From assembly GCA_020639135.1 (NCBI GenBank), contig JACKHE010000001.1, positions 372,001-436,000 on the forward strand: a DNA stretch of 64,000 nucleotides. Direction: 5' to 3'. The first letter of the stretch is position 1; every line of letters starts with the position of its first letter. The notes under the pieces are model-generated. The model saw only the letters and a list, made by a program, of their open reading frames with translations, searched no databases and was not told the origin of the DNA. The DNA is from Phycisphaeraceae bacterium. GTDB lineage: Bacteria; Planctomycetota; Phycisphaerae; Phycisphaerales; UBA1924. The position numbers and the translations under genes were made by a program. Below are positions 1-9,802 of this stretch, piece by piece.

Positions 1-1
1 C

Positions 2-1561
2 CTCGCCTACTGCTTCATCGCGCCGGTGCGGACGCCCATCCTGCGCGCCGCGATCATGGTCCTGGCGCTGCTCGCCGCCGAGCTCGCCGGCCGCCGATAC
101 CACCCGCTCGCCGTCCTCGCGCTCACCGCCGGGGCCATCATCCTCTGGAAACCGACGGAGCTCGCCGCGGTCGGCTTTCAGCTCAGCTTCGGCGTCGTCG
201 CCGCGCTGATCGTCTGCACACCCCGGCTCGAGCGGCGGCTGTTCCCCTACGACCCGCCGCCCGACGAGCGCACCACGCGGCAGCTTGTCGCGCAGCGCTG
301 CCGCCGGCTCCTGCTCGCGGCGCTCGTCGCCTTGGCGATCGCCACACCGCTCGTCGCGCAGCGCATCGGCGTCGTCAGCCCCCTCGCGCCGCTGCTGACC
401 GCGCTGCTCGCCCCGCCCGTCACGCTCCTGCTCACCGGCGCCTTCGCCGCGATCCTCCTCGGCGCCGTCGTCCCGCCAATCGCCGCGATCACCGGCTCGC
501 TGCTCGCGCTCCTGGCCGCCGCCATCGCCGGCGTCGCCGTCTTCGCCGACTCGCTCCCCTTCTCGGTCATCCACGTCCCGGGCGTCAGCGCCCTGTGGAC
601 CATCGGCGCCACGCTGGTCATCGGTTGGTGGCTGTGCGTCGGCGACCGCGCCAACCGCGGCGCCCAGCTCGCCTCGCTGCTCATGATCGCCTGGACCGCC
701 TTCGCCATCGCGCCGCCACGACTCGACCGCCGGGTCGAAGCACGCATCGACGCCCTCGATGTCGGCGACGGCTCCTGCCTCCTCCTCCGCTCCGGCGACC
801 ACGCCCTGCTCATCGACGCGGGCTCTGACTACCCCGGCGCCGGGCTGCGCACGCTCCCCCGTGCGCTCCGCGTCCTGGGCGCAGGGCGGGTCCGCACCGC
901 CGTCATCACGCACGCCAACCTCGATCACTACAACGCGCTGCCCGACCTCGCCGAACCGCTGGGCCTGCGCCGCGTCCTGGTCAGCCGCCACTTCCTCGCC
1001 GACGCCGAGGACGATCCCGATGGCCCGACCGCCGCGCTGCTGAACGATCTCCGCCGCGCGCGCGTCGAGGTGCAACCCATCGCGAGTGGCGACACGATCC
1101 CCCTGGGCGAGCTTTCCGCCGAGGTCCTCTGGCCGCCCGACCCCAGCCCCTTCACCGATGCCAACGACAACTCCGTCGTCCTCCGGCTCGTCGCGCCAAC
1201 CGACGCCGGCGACAGGGCGATCATCATCACTGGCGACATAGAACGCCCCGCGATGGAGCGCCTCTTCGCCGATCACCCCGGACTGCGCGCCGACATCAGC
1301 GAGGCCCCCCACCACGGCAGCGCCGTCACCGGCGCCGCGTTTTTCATCCAGCGCGCAAGCCCCGGCGTCGTCCTCCAGTCCACCGGACCCAGCAGGCTCG
1401 ACGACCCGCGCCTTGACGACGTGAGACAGGGACGGACATGGCTCGTCACCGCGCGCGACGGCGCCCTCTGGGCGGCCATCAACCGCGGCGGGAAGATCAC
1501 AACCGGGTCATTCGTCAATCCGCGCCCGGAGCCGGGCCCGGGATCGTCGCCGACGCCGTGA
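2..1561 (+). CDS. comEC: ComEC/Rec2-like DNA uptake protein, 5' truncated
   Basis: The protein is the C-terminal part of a ComEC/Rec2 competence protein, which forms the inner-membrane channel for single-stranded DNA. The reading frame is open from the first bases of the window, so the true start lies upstream; the GTG at 26 is only an internal codon. About residues 1-240 are hydrophobic helices carrying the family signature around VGFQLSF. After that comes a metallo-beta-lactamase-like domain with LDVGDGSCLLL, a THANLDH metal-site motif and the terminal APHHGS motif. Its last 47 bases overlap the convergent lipoprotein gene on the minus strand. Identification rests on the combination of competence domain and MBL domain. 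Confidence 0.85.
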   Translation, partial: LAYCFIAPVRTPILRAAIMVLALLAAELAGRRYHPLAVLALTAGAIILWKPTELAAVGFQLSFGVVAALIVCTPRLERRLFPYDPPPDERTTRQLVAQRCRRLLLAALVALAIATPLVAQRIGVVSPLAPLLTALLAPPVTLLLTGAFAAILLGAVVPPIAAITGSLLALLAAAIAGVAVFADSLPFSVIHVPGVSALWTIGATLVIGWWLCVGDRANRGAQLASLLMIAWTAFAIAPPRLDRRVEARIDALDVGDGSCLLLRSGDHALLIDAGSDYPGAGLRTLPRALRVLGAGRVRTAVITHANLDHYNALPDLAEPLGLRRVLVSRHFLADAEDDPDGPTAALLNDLRRARVEVQPIASGDTIPLGELSAEVLWPPDPSPFTDANDNSVVLRLVAPTDAGDRAIIITGDIERPAMERLFADHPGLRADISEAPHHGSAVTGAAFFIQRASPGVVLQSTGPSRLDDPRLDDVRQGRTWLVTARDGALWAAINRGGKITTGSFVNPRPEPGPGSSPTP

Positions 1562-1985
1562 ATCCCTTCTCGGGGCGGTACAGGTCCGCGTCAAAGAGCA
1601 CCTCCGCCAGCCGGCTCGGCGTCAGGTACGTCAGCCGCCCGCGGATCGTCGCCTTCTGGCCCGGCGCCACGCCGATCGCGCCCGGGACCGACGCCGGCAG
1701 CCGCACGACCGCCTCCCCCCGCGCCGGCGCCGTCGCCTCGCAGCTCCGAACGCCGCGGAACACCGTCTCGCCGCCCACCTGCACGCTGTAGCGCGCCTCC
1801 GCCAGCGGCAGGTCAACCGTGTCGGTGTTCTCCACCCGCAGCTCGAACCACAGCACCGCGCCGTCGGGTTCGTCGAACGACGCCGTCATCCCCGACAGCG
1901 CCACGCCCGGCGCCTTCGCGGTTGAGCACCCGAATAACGCCGCGCACATCGACAGGAACACGGCGGCGGTCATCACTCGTTGCAT
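1515..1985 (-). CDS. Small lipoprotein, LEA14/WHy-like fold
   Basis: Predicted lipoprotein of 156 residues. The N-terminus has a short hydrophobic stretch ending in a lipobox (ALFGC), so the mature protein should start at Cys and be lipid-anchored. The remainder is a beta-rich region of the pattern seen in LEA14/WHy immunoglobulin-like domains (WFELRVENTD, then a SVQVGG strand). The start is taken at the ATG at 1985, which overlaps the carB stop codon by one base (TGATG), implying translational coupling; a GTG one codon upstream is an alternative. The fold assignment is tentative and the role is unknown. Confidence 0.6.
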   Translation of the reverse strand: MQRVMTAAVFLSMCAALFGCSTAKAPGVALSGMTASFDEPDGAVLWFELRVENTDTVDLPLAEARYSVQVGGETVFRGVRSCEATAPARGEAVVRLPASVPGAIGVAPGQKATIRGRLTYLTPSRLAEVLFDADLYRPEKGFTASATIPGPAPGAD

Positions 1986-4900
1986 CACGGCGTCCCTCCG
2001 GTGGATGTCACGCCAGGCGTCATCATCACGACGACCCCGGCGTCAGTGTGTCGGTCTTTTTTTTTAGCCGTCGCCGGCGCCATGTCCTGCAGCGCCGACA
2101 CCGACCACTCCCCGGCGTGCAGCGCCTGGATCGCCTGCGTCGCCGCGACCGCGCCCGACGCCGTTGTGATCATCGGGATCCCAAGCCGGACCGCCATCGC
2201 GCGGATCTTGCCCTCGTCCGTCGCCCAGCCGGTCTTCGTCGGCGTGTTGATCACCAGCCCGATCTCGTCGTTGGCGAGCATGTCCAGCACGTTGGGCCGC
2301 GCCCCGGCGTCGATCTTCTGGAGCCGGCGGACCCGCAGCGAGTGCGCCTCCAGCGCGTCCGCCGTCCCGCTCGTCGAGTACACACCGAAGCCCATCGACA
2401 GCAGCGAACGAGCCACAGCGACGATCGCCTCCTTGTCATCGCCGCGGACGCTCAGGAACACGTTCCCGCTCAGGGGCAGCTCCACGCCCGCGCCCATCTT
2501 CGCCTTGGCCAGCGCGATGGGCAGCGACCGGTCCAGCCCCATCACCTCGCCCGTCGAGCGCATCTCCGGGCCGAGCGCGAAGTCCACGCCCGGGAACTTC
2601 GCGAAGGGGAACACGGGCTCCTTCACCGCGTACCAGCCCGTTTCCGCGACCTCCGCCACGCCCTGCTCGCGCAGCGAATGACCCAGCATGGCCCGCGCCG
2701 CCACCGAGGGCCACGCCACCCCCTTGGCCTTGCCCACGAAGGGAGCCGTCCGCGACGCCCGCGGGTTCACCTCGATGATGAACAGCCCGTCCTCCGTCGC
2801 CGCCAGCTGCGCGTTCATCAGCCCGCAGACCCGCAGCTCCTTCGCCAGCGCCGTCACGATCCGCTTGATCTCCGCCACCGTCCGCCTCGGCAGGTCGTAG
2901 GGCGGCACCGTGCACGTCGAATCACCCGAGTGCACCCCCGCGTGCTCGATGTGCTCCATCACCCCGCACACCACCGCCTCGCCCTGGCCGGACGCGTCGA
3001 AATCCGCCACGACGTCCACGTCGATCTCCGTCGCGTGCGCCAGGAACTTGTCGATCAGCACCGGCGCGCCGCGGAACTCGCTCGCGCCCACCGCCTTGGC
3101 CATGTACTCGCGCAGCGCCGCCTCGTCCGAGCAGATCTCCATCCCCCGCCCGCCCAGGACGTAGCTCGGCCGCACCAGCACCGGGTACCCCAGCCCGGAC
3201 GCCACGCCCACCGCTTCCTCGATCGAGTGCGCGATCCCGCTCTCGGGCTGCACCAGACCGAGCCGCTTCAGCAGCGCGCTGAACCGCTCGCGGTCCTCCG
3301 CCAGGTCGATCGAATCAACGCTCGTCCCGATGATCGGGACCCCCGCTAGCTCCAGCCCCCTCGCCAGGTTCAGCGGCGTCTGACCGCCGAACTGCACGAC
3401 CACGCCGTGGACGAGGCCCCCCGAATCGCCGTTGAGCCGCTCGATGATGTTCAGCGTGTCCTCGAGCGTCAGCGGCTCGAAGAAGAGCAGGTCGCTCGTG
3501 TCGTAGTCCGTCGAGACCGTCTCCGGGTTCGAGTTGATCATCACCGACTCGTACCCGCACCCGCGCGCCGCCTGCGTGGCGTGCACGCAGCAGTAGTCGA
3601 ACTCGATCCCCTGCCCGACCCGGTTGGGGCCGCCCCCCAGGATCACCACCTTCTTCCGGTCCGACACCCGCGCCTCATCGTCCACCGTCTCCTCGCCGTC
3701 CACACGCACCGGCGCCTCGTACGTCGAATAGAAATACGGCGTCACCGCCTCGAACTCCGCCGCGCAGGTGTCCACCAGCTTGAAGACCGGCTCGACCCCC
3801 GCCGCCTGGCGCGCCCGGCGCACCTCCAGCACCGTCTCGGGGGTGATCTCCCCCAGGTACAGCCGCGCCAGCTGCGCATCGGAGTACCCCAGCCGCTTGG
3901 CGCGCCGCAGCAACTCGACGGGCATCTCGCCCAGCGATCGCACCGCGACCAGCTCCTCCTCGAACGCCACGAGCTGCGCCATCTGGTCGAGGAAGAACGG
4001 GTCGATCCTCGTCAGCTCGTGGATCCGCTCGATCGACCACCCCATCTTCAGCGCCGCGCGCACGTAGTACAGCCGCCCCTGCGCCGGGACCGCCAGTTTC
4101 CTCGTCAGCCTGGATTTCTCGACCGGCCACTCCGCTTGTGTGTCGCCCTCGCGGTGCGCCAGCCAGTCGTCCTCGTGGTCGAGCCCAAACCCGAACCGCT
4201 TGACCTCCATCGAGCGGATCACCTTCTGCAGGCTCTCCTTGAACGTCCGCCCGATCGCCATGCCCTCGCCGACGCTCTTCATCTGTGTCGTCAGCGTCTC
4301 GTCCGCCTCCGGGAACTTCTCGAACGTCCACCGCGGCATCTTCGTCACGACGTAGTCGATCGTCGGCTCGAAGCACGCGCTGGTCGTCCCCGTCACGTCG
4401 TTGCGCAGCTCGTCGAGCGTGTACCCGATCGCCAACTTCGCCGCGATCCGGGCGATCGGGAACCCCGTCGCCTTGCTCGCCAGCGCGCTCGAACGCGACA
4501 CCCGCGGGTTCATCTCCACCACCACCATGTCGCCGCTGTCCGGGTTGACCGCGAACTGCACGTTCGAGCCGCCCGTCTCCACGCCCACCGCTCGCATCAC
4601 GTCGATCGCCGTGTCGCGCATCGACTGGTACTGCCTGTCGGTCAGCGTCATGATCGGCGCCACGGTGATCGAGTCCCCCGTGTGCACGCCCATCGCGTCG
4701 ATGTTCTCGATGCCGCAGACGACGACGCAGTTGTCGTTCTTGTCGCGGACGACCTCGAGCTCGAACTCCTTCCACCCCAGCAGCGAGCGGTCCACCTGCA
4801 CCTGCCCGATCATCGAGGCGCGCAGCCCCCGCGAGACGATGTCGCGGAACTCCTCCAGGTTGTACGCCACCCCGCCGCCCTCGCCCCCGAGCGTGAACGC

Positions 4901-5425
4901 GGGCCGGATGATCGCCGGCAGCCCGATCGACTCGATGAACGCTTCGCCGTCCTCGAGCGTCGAGATCACCCGCGACTCCGGGGTCTTCACCCCGATCGAG
5001 GCGCACACCTCGTTGAAGAGCGCCCGGTCCTCCGCCCGGTGGATTACGTCCCGGTTGGCGCCGATGAGCTCCACGCCGAGCCGCTGCAGCTCACCGTCAT
5101 CCCAAAGCTTCGCGGCCACGTTCAGCGCCGTCTGCCCCCCCAGTGTCGGCAGCAGCGCGTCGATCGGGTTCCCCAGCGCCGCCTCCTTCTCGATCACCTT
5201 CCGGACCGCCGTGGGCGTCACCGGTTCGATGTACGTCCGGTCGGAGTACGCCGGGTCCGTCATGATCGTCGCCGGGTTGGAGTTGACCAGCACAATGCGC
5301 AACCCCTCTTCCCGAAGGGCCTTGCACGCCTGGACGCCGGAATAATCGAACTCGCAGCCCTGCCCGATCACGATCGGGCCCGACCCCAGGATCAACACAG
5401 TCTGCAGATCATCCCGCCTTGGCAT
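1985..5425 (-). CDS. carB: Carbamoyl-phosphate synthase large subunit
   Basis: CarB makes carbamoyl phosphate from bicarbonate, ammonia (from the glutaminase subunit CarA) and two ATP, feeding pyrimidine and arginine synthesis. At 1146 residues it is slightly longer than the roughly 1075 usual for bacteria. The duplicated synthetase halves are clear: [17 protein letters not shown] near residue 13 and [17 protein letters not shown] near residue 598, each followed by an ATP-grasp region ([20 protein letters not shown] and [20 protein letters not shown]). The C-terminus is the MGS-like allosteric domain plus a Thr/Gly-rich tail. An acidic linker ([13 protein letters not shown]) precedes the second half. 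No carA is adjacent. The ATG at 5425 fits the family N-terminus. Confidence 0.96.
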   Translation of the reverse strand: MPRRDDLQTVLILGSGPIVIGQGCEFDYSGVQACKALREEGLRIVLVNSNPATIMTDPAYSDRTYIEPVTPTAVRKVIEKEAALGNPIDALLPTLGGQTALNVAAKLWDDGELQRLGVELIGANRDVIHRAEDRALFNEVCASIGVKTPESRVISTLEDGEAFIESIGLPAIIRPAFTLGGEGGGVAYNLEEFRDIVSRGLRASMIGQVQVDRSLLGWKEFELEVVRDKNDNCVVVCGIENIDAMGVHTGDSITVAPIMTLTDRQYQSMRDTAIDVMRAVGVETGGSNVQFAVNPDSGDMVVVEMNPRVSRSSALASKATGFPIARIAAKLAIGYTLDELRNDVTGTTSACFEPTIDYVVTKMPRWTFEKFPEADETLTTQMKSVGEGMAIGRTFKESLQKVIRSMEVKRFGFGLDHEDDWLAHREGDTQAEWPVEKSRLTRKLAVPAQGRLYYVRAALKMGWSIERIHELTRIDPFFLDQMAQLVAFEEELVAVRSLGEMPVELLRRAKRLGYSDAQLARLYLGEITPETVLEVRRARQAAGVEPVFKLVDTCAAEFEAVTPYFYSTYEAPVRVDGEETVDDEARVSDRKKVVILGGGPNRVGQGIEFDYCCVHATQAARGCGYESVMINSNPETVSTDYDTSDLLFFEPLTLEDTLNIIERLNGDSGGLVHGVVVQFGGQTPLNLARGLELAGVPIIGTSVDSIDLAEDRERFSALLKRLGLVQPESGIAHSIEEAVGVASGLGYPVLVRPSYVLGGRGMEICSDEAALREYMAKAVGASEFRGAPVLIDKFLAHATEIDVDVVADFDASGQGEAVVCGVMEHIEHAGVHSGDSTCTVPPYDLPRRTVAEIKRIVTALAKELRVCGLMNAQLAATEDGLFIIEVNPRASRTAPFVGKAKGVAWPSVAARAMLGHSLREQGVAEVAETGWYAVKEPVFPFAKFPGVDFALGPEMRSTGEVMGLDRSLPIALAKAKMGAGVELPLSGNVFLSVRGDDKEAIVAVARSLLSMGFGVYSTSGTADALEAHSLRVRRLQKIDAGARPNVLDMLANDEIGLVINTPTKTGWATDEGKIRAMAVRLGIPMITTASGAVAATQAIQALHAGEWSVSALQDMAPATAKKKDRHTDAGVVVMMTPGVTSTGGTP

Positions 5426-5632
5426 CGGTGGTCGTCAGGCTCCCCGTTGGGCCGCGCGCCGGTCGCCGCCCGGTCCGCGCAAACTGCACGAGGGTACGCC
5501 CCCACAAGCCGCGCAGCAATGCAGCCGAAATGTTGTTCACGTGCTCGTTCAGCGACAACGCCCCGGCGGTTCTCGTTCGGAATCATCGATTCGCATGGAT
5601 TTACCGGAACCCCCAGGCTTGCACCGGCTAAC

Positions 5633-6478
5633 ATGCGTCCGATGACCGCGTGGGGCGCCCTCTGCATCCTGATCCCCCTCTTCGCCCTGGCCTTCATCGT
5701 CCGGTGGGTGCTCGGCGCCGCCACGCGCGGCGACATCCTCACAGGCGTGACCATCCGCGTCATGCAGATCTACGTCCGCCTCGTCCACCGCCTGCGGGTC
5801 CAGGGTCGCGAGAACATCCCGAAAACCCAGACTCCGGGCCCGCTGATCGTCGTCGCCAACCACTCCGCCGGCGTCGATCCCGTCCTCATCCAGTCCGCCT
5901 GCCGGTTCGAGATCCGCTGGCTCATGGCCCAGGACATGAAGGTCGCCTGGCTCGACCCCCTCTGGGACTGGTCCCGGATCATCTTCATCGACCGCACCCT
6001 CAAGGGGGGCGCCGCGGGCGTGCGCGAGGCCGCCAACCACGTCCAGTCCGGCGGCGTCATCGGCATCTTCCCCGAGGGCCGGATCGAGCGCCCCACGAGG
6101 ACGCTCTACCCCTTTCTCCCCGGCGTCGGCGTCCTGATCGCCCGCACCGGCGCGCGGGTCCTGCCCATCGTCATCGAGGACGCGCCCGAGGCCGACCCCG
6201 CCTGGGCCTCCCTCTGGACGACAAGCCGAGCGACCATCCGCGTCATGCCCATCCTCGACTACGCCTCGCCGGAGGGACGGCCCTCGCCGCGCGACATCGT
6301 CGCCGACCTCCACTCGAAGTTCGTCGAGTGGACCGGCTGGCCGCAGGGCGAGCCCGCGCCGGCGGATGACAGAGCGTTCCGCGAGCCCGTGGCGCCGCGC
6401 CGCCCCCGCGCACGCTGGCGCGCCACGCGGTACTTTGCACTGGGCAGGCGGAAGTCCGCCGGGCCCCGCCGGCGCTGA
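5633..6478 (+). CDS. plsC: 1-acyl-glycerol-3-phosphate acyltransferase (PlsC family)
   Basis: Membrane-associated lysophosphatidic acid acyltransferase that adds the second acyl chain in phospholipid synthesis. The 281-residue product has an N-terminal hydrophobic helix (CILIPLFALAFIVRWVL), then the catalytic HX4D motif in ANHSAGVDP and the substrate-binding FPEGR motif, with the usual spacing. A long uninterrupted frame extends upstream, but that part is antisense to carB and is not coding. The ATG at 5633 (or 5642, MTAWG) gives the membrane helix right at the N-terminus. The C-terminus is Arg-rich. ruvA begins 17 bases downstream, so the two are probably cotranscribed. Confidence 0.85.
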   Translation: MRPMTAWGALCILIPLFALAFIVRWVLGAATRGDILTGVTIRVMQIYVRLVHRLRVQGRENIPKTQTPGPLIVVANHSAGVDPVLIQSACRFEIRWLMAQDMKVAWLDPLWDWSRIIFIDRTLKGGAAGVREAANHVQSGGVIGIFPEGRIERPTRTLYPFLPGVGVLIARTGARVLPIVIEDAPEADPAWASLWTTSRATIRVMPILDYASPEGRPSPRDIVADLHSKFVEWTGWPQGEPAPADDRAFREPVAPRRPRARWRATRYFALGRRKSAGPRRR

Positions 6479-6495
6479 ACCACTCTCCGACCCGC

Positions 6496-7131
6496 ATGCT
6501 CGTCCGACTCACAGGCAGGCTCGACGCCGTCGAATCCGACGCCGCCATCGTCACGCTCAGTGTCGGGCTGACCTACCGCGCCATGCTCCCTGCCGGCGCG
6601 ACCGATTCCCTGACCAGCCGCGTCGGCGAGACCATCACCCTCGAGACCCTCGAGCTCTTCGAGGCCGCAGGCCAGGGCTCGCACCTGACCCCCCGGCTCA
6701 TCGGCTTCGTCACACCGACCGACCGCCGCTTCTTCGAGCTCTTCACCACCGTCAAGGGCGTCGGATCCCGCAAGGCCCTGCGCGCGATGGCCGCCCCGAC
6801 CGGCGACATCGCCGCAGCCATCGCGCGCAAGGACACCGCCTTCCTCCGCACACTCCCCGAGATCGGCGCCCGACTGGCCGACACGATCTGCGCCGAGCTC
6901 GGCGGCAAGGTGGACCGCTTCATCACCCCCGACACGCTCGGCGCCCTCGTCGAGCACAAGCCCGGCGCCGGCTCCGGGGGCGTCGCCGCGCAGGCGATCG
7001 CCGCGCTCGTCCGCCTGGGCGAATCCCGCCCCGACGCCGAGCGCCTGGTCGCGCTGGCGCAGGACCGCGACCCGACGATCGACACGGCCGATGCGCTCCT
7101 CGCCGCCGCCTTCGCCTCCCGCCCCGGTTGA
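6496..7131 (+). CDS. ruvA: Holliday junction branch migration protein RuvA
   Basis: RuvA binds Holliday junctions and loads the RuvB motor. The 211-residue protein shows the domain order of the family: an N-terminal OB fold (MLVRLTGRL...), tandem helix-hairpin-helix motifs (TVKGVGSRKALRAM and LPEIGARLADTICAELGGKV), and a C-terminal helical domain (AAQAIAALVRLGES) that contacts RuvB. Sequence conservation is modest (for example a shortened N-terminal domain), but the architecture fits. It lies directly behind plsC on the same strand. No ruvB or ruvC is present in the window. Confidence 0.85.
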   Translation: MLVRLTGRLDAVESDAAIVTLSVGLTYRAMLPAGATDSLTSRVGETITLETLELFEAAGQGSHLTPRLIGFVTPTDRRFFELFTTVKGVGSRKALRAMAAPTGDIAAAIARKDTAFLRTLPEIGARLADTICAELGGKVDRFITPDTLGALVEHKPGAGSGGVAAQAIAALVRLGESRPDAERLVALAQDRDPTIDTADALLAAAFASRPG

Positions 7132-7140
7132 GCCCCGTGC

Positions 7141-7170
7141 CACGACCCAGCTCCGCTGGGTCGTGTCTTT
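7141..7170 (+). repeat. Palindromic hairpin of the GACC type, possible terminator
   Basis: A perfect 11-bp inverted repeat (CACGACCCAGC and GCTGGGTCGTG) with a 3-base loop lies just after ruvA and is followed by TCTTT. A near-copy, flanked by the same CCGTGC, lies at 46962-46986, so this is a dispersed element rather than an isolated hairpin. Read on the minus strand, its centre is AGCGGAGC, matching the AGCGNAGC core of the CCCGGGAT palindromes in this window. It could end ruvA transcription. Confidence 0.6.
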
Positions 7171-7236
7171 GATCAACCCGGGCAGCCCCACGCCTCACGT
7201 TCGCCACTTCAACCCCGACTCGCTACGTTGCTGGCG

Positions 7237-8328
7237 ATGCGACACGCGATGATCATGGCCGGCGGCGCCGGCACGCGCCTCTGGCCCATGAGCCGGCAAG
7301 CCATGCCCAAGCAGCTCGTCCCCTTCATCCAGGGGCGGTCGCTCCTGGAGATCTCCGCCGACCGGCTCGAGGGCATCGTCCCCGAGGACCGCCGCTACAT
7401 CTGCACCAACGAGCGCTACCGCGAGCCGATCCTGTCGGCGCTTCCGGGCTTCAACAGCGACCGCCTCATCGGCGAGCCCGCGCTGCGCGACACCGTCAAC
7501 GCCGTGGGCTTGGCCGCCGGCGTCATCAACAAGCGCGACCCCGACGCCGTCTTCGCCGTCTTCACCGCCGACCACCTCATCCGCCCGCCCGACGTCTTCC
7601 GCCGCTGCGTGGACACCGCCTTCGCCCTCGCAGAGGAGAACCCCGCCCGCCTCGTCACCTTCTCGATCAGACCCACCTTCCCCGCCACCGGTTACGGCTA
7701 CGTCCAGCGCTCCGCCCCGATCGACAACCACGAGGGCGCCTTCGCCGTGAAGCGCTACGTCGAGAAGCCCGACCTCGAGACCGCGCAGCGCTACCTCGAC
7801 TCCGGCGACTTCGGCTGGAACTCCGGGATGTTCGTCTGGCGCGCGCGGACCATCCTCGACGCCATCGGCGCCTATCTCCCGGAGTCCCGCGCCGGGCTGG
7901 ACAGGATCGCGGCCGCCTGGGACACGCCCGACCAGCAGCGCGTGCTCGACGAGGTGTACCCGACGCTCCCCAAAACCAGCGTCGATTACGCCGTCATGGA
8001 GCCCGCATCGGCCGACGACCGTTTCCCCGTCTGCACCGTCCTTGCCGACGTGGACTGGCTCGATGTCGGGTCGTGGCCCGCCTTCGCCGACACGATCGAT
8101 CCCGACAAAGACGGCAACAGGCAGTCCCTCATCGAAGGCGCGCAGGCGACGCTCTGCGACTGCAGGGACACCCTCGTCGCCTCGTCCAACCCCGGCCACC
8201 ACGTCGCCGTGCTCGGCGCCGACAACCTCATCATCGTCCACACCCCCGAGGCCACGCTCGTGATGCCGCGCGACCACGCCGAGCGCCTCAAGGACCTGCA
8301 CGCGAAGATCCCCGACCTCCTGAGGTGA
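7237..8328 (+). CDS. manC: Mannose-1-phosphate guanylyltransferase
   Basis: Nucleotidyltransferase that makes GDP-mannose from GTP and mannose 1-phosphate for polysaccharide or glycan synthesis. The 363-residue protein begins with the nucleotide-binding signature GGAGTRLWPMSR followed by PKQL, then FTADHLI and the sugar-phosphate motif region WNSGMFVW, and VEKPDLETA. It ends without the phosphomannose isomerase domain found in bifunctional enzymes. The ATG at 7237 places the signature near the N-terminus; the upstream TTG at 7228 is less likely. A small ORF follows after 13 bases. Confidence 0.92.
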   Translation: MRHAMIMAGGAGTRLWPMSRQAMPKQLVPFIQGRSLLEISADRLEGIVPEDRRYICTNERYREPILSALPGFNSDRLIGEPALRDTVNAVGLAAGVINKRDPDAVFAVFTADHLIRPPDVFRRCVDTAFALAEENPARLVTFSIRPTFPATGYGYVQRSAPIDNHEGAFAVKRYVEKPDLETAQRYLDSGDFGWNSGMFVWRARTILDAIGAYLPESRAGLDRIAAAWDTPDQQRVLDEVYPTLPKTSVDYAVMEPASADDRFPVCTVLADVDWLDVGSWPAFADTIDPDKDGNRQSLIEGAQATLCDCRDTLVASSNPGHHVAVLGADNLIIVHTPEATLVMPRDHAERLKDLHAKIPDLLR

Positions 8329-8341
8329 GCGACACCATCCC

Positions 8342-8551
8342 ATGATCCGCCGCGCGCTCGACACCGCACTCGCCCTGTACGAACTCCTCACACTCGCCGC
8401 GATCACCCGGTTCCGGTTCCGCGGGGAATACTGGGCGTGGCGGTGGCAGACCGCCCTGGGACCCGGGCCGCGCCCGTCGCGCGGAGAAATCGTCCGCAGG
8501 CTGCTCCGCTACGGGCTCTGGCGCCGGAAGATGCGCACCGGTCGCTGGTGA
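8342..8551 (+). CDS. Small hypothetical basic protein
   Basis: A 69-residue ORF starting 13 bases after manC. It is strongly basic with many aromatics (RFRFRGEYWAWRWQTALG) and an N-terminal amphipathic or hydrophobic helix (ALDTALALYELLTLAAI). No family is recognised. Support comes from its tight spacing behind manC, its ATG start and codon usage like its neighbours. It ends 12 bases from the convergent mlaD-like gene, with no room for a separate terminator. Confidence 0.5.
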   Translation: MIRRALDTALALYELLTLAAITRFRFRGEYWAWRWQTALGPGPRPSRGEIVRRLLRYGLWRRKMRTGRW

Positions 8552-8563
8552 TGCCCCCGATCG

Positions 8564-9757
8564 CTACTGCTTGGCCTTCTCCAGCAGCAGCCCCAGGAAC
8601 TTCTCCTCGGCGAACTCGTACTCGCTGTACGCCGCGCTGACGCGCTGCGAGAGGTCCCCGATCGTCTGCCCGTCAATCGCGCCCCCGGCGCTCGCGGCCG
8701 ACTCCAGCGACGCCGACGCGCCGCGCAGGTTGCTGACCGCGTCCGCGTACGCGCGCGCCGAGTCGTAGAGCAGCTCGTACTCCAGCTCCTTCGTGTCGGG
8801 CCGGTACAGCAGCCGCCACGGGGCCCTGCGGATCTCCATCGACGCCAGCTTGAACTGGTCCGCCGTCAGCCGCAGGTTCGCCACCGACATCCGGATATCC
8901 GGCGCCGCCTCGCCGAGCATCGAGTCCACCCGACCGACCGTCTCCCGGGCCTGCGCCGCCGCGGAGCGGCCGTCGTCGAGCATCGCCAGCGCCTTGTCCA
9001 CCATCTCGTCGCGGACACGCGTGACGACCTCGTCCGTTGTTCCGCTGATCTTCTCGGCGTTAGCGATCGTCGTGTCGATGCTCGACCGGTTGTCATTGAC
9101 CAGCGACCGCAGGCTCGCGATGAACTCGCGCGCGTCCGCCGTCGCCGCGTCGATATGGTCCAGCCAGGGGCCCGACCGCGCCCGGACATCGCCGATCACG
9201 CCCTCGACATCCGGGACGATGCCCTCGTTGACCCGCGTCACCACGTCGTCCATCCCCGTCAGGATGTGCTGGAGCTGGTTCGCCTGCTCCGCGCCGTAAC
9301 CCGCCGACGCCAGGAACGCCGGCGCCGCCAGCCGGCCCGGCACCATCCCCCCCGGATTCACCATCGGCGCCGCGGGGTCGCCCAGGCTCTGGAAGTTCAG
9401 CACCGAAGTCGAACCCAGCAGCGGGACCTCCAGGCGCGCGATCGCCCCCTCGTGCAGCCGCAGGCTCCTGGGGATCCGGATCCGCACATCGACGAACATG
9501 GGGATCTCGTCGCGGCCGTCCGGCATGAACCGCACGCTCGCCACCTGCCCGACCTTCTGGCCGCCAACGCGCACCTCGGAGCCCTCGCTCAGGCCCTGCG
9601 CACCGATCCGCAGCTCGAACCGCACCGTGTACGAGTTCGCCGGACGCAGCTTCTCACGGATCCCCGAGAGCATCACGATGATCACCACCGCCAGCACAAC
9701 GCTCGCAACAAGGAACACGCCCGCCCGGACCGCGTTGGATTGTTCTCGCCCTGCCAT
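8564..9757 (-). CDS. mlaD: MlaD/MCE-family lipid transport protein
   Basis: MCE-domain substrate-binding component of an Mla-type phospholipid transporter, anchored in the inner membrane and facing the periplasm. A single N-terminal membrane helix (residues about 10-33, GVFLVASVVLAVVIIVML) is followed by the MCE domain with the conserved core LSEGSEVRVGGQKVGQV. A long helical, coiled-coil-like C-terminal region follows, with repeated Asp/Ala/Arg heptads (about residues 170-390). The start at 9757 is chosen because GGAAAGGG lies a few bases upstream; a GTG at 9778 is possible. It follows mlaF by 45 bases. No MlaE permease lies between or beside them. Confidence 0.85.
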   Translation of the reverse strand: MAGREQSNAVRAGVFLVASVVLAVVIIVMLSGIREKLRPANSYTVRFELRIGAQGLSEGSEVRVGGQKVGQVASVRFMPDGRDEIPMFVDVRIRIPRSLRLHEGAIARLEVPLLGSTSVLNFQSLGDPAAPMVNPGGMVPGRLAAPAFLASAGYGAEQANQLQHILTGMDDVVTRVNEGIVPDVEGVIGDVRARSGPWLDHIDAATADAREFIASLRSLVNDNRSSIDTTIANAEKISGTTDEVVTRVRDEMVDKALAMLDDGRSAAAQARETVGRVDSMLGEAAPDIRMSVANLRLTADQFKLASMEIRRAPWRLLYRPDTKELEYELLYDSARAYADAVSNLRGASASLESAASAGGAIDGQTIGDLSQRVSAAYSEYEFAEEKFLGLLLEKAKQ

Positions 9758-9802
9758 CACACGCCCTTTCCGTCGCACCCGGCGCCCGCCCGGCGCCGCG
9801 CC

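Noticed and set aside
1922..5632. Long Arg/His-rich frames opposite carB, including the part before 5633 of the frame that holds plsC.
   Set aside because: They are antisense shadows of carB, with low-complexity composition and no motifs. Only the final part from 5633 is a recognisable protein.
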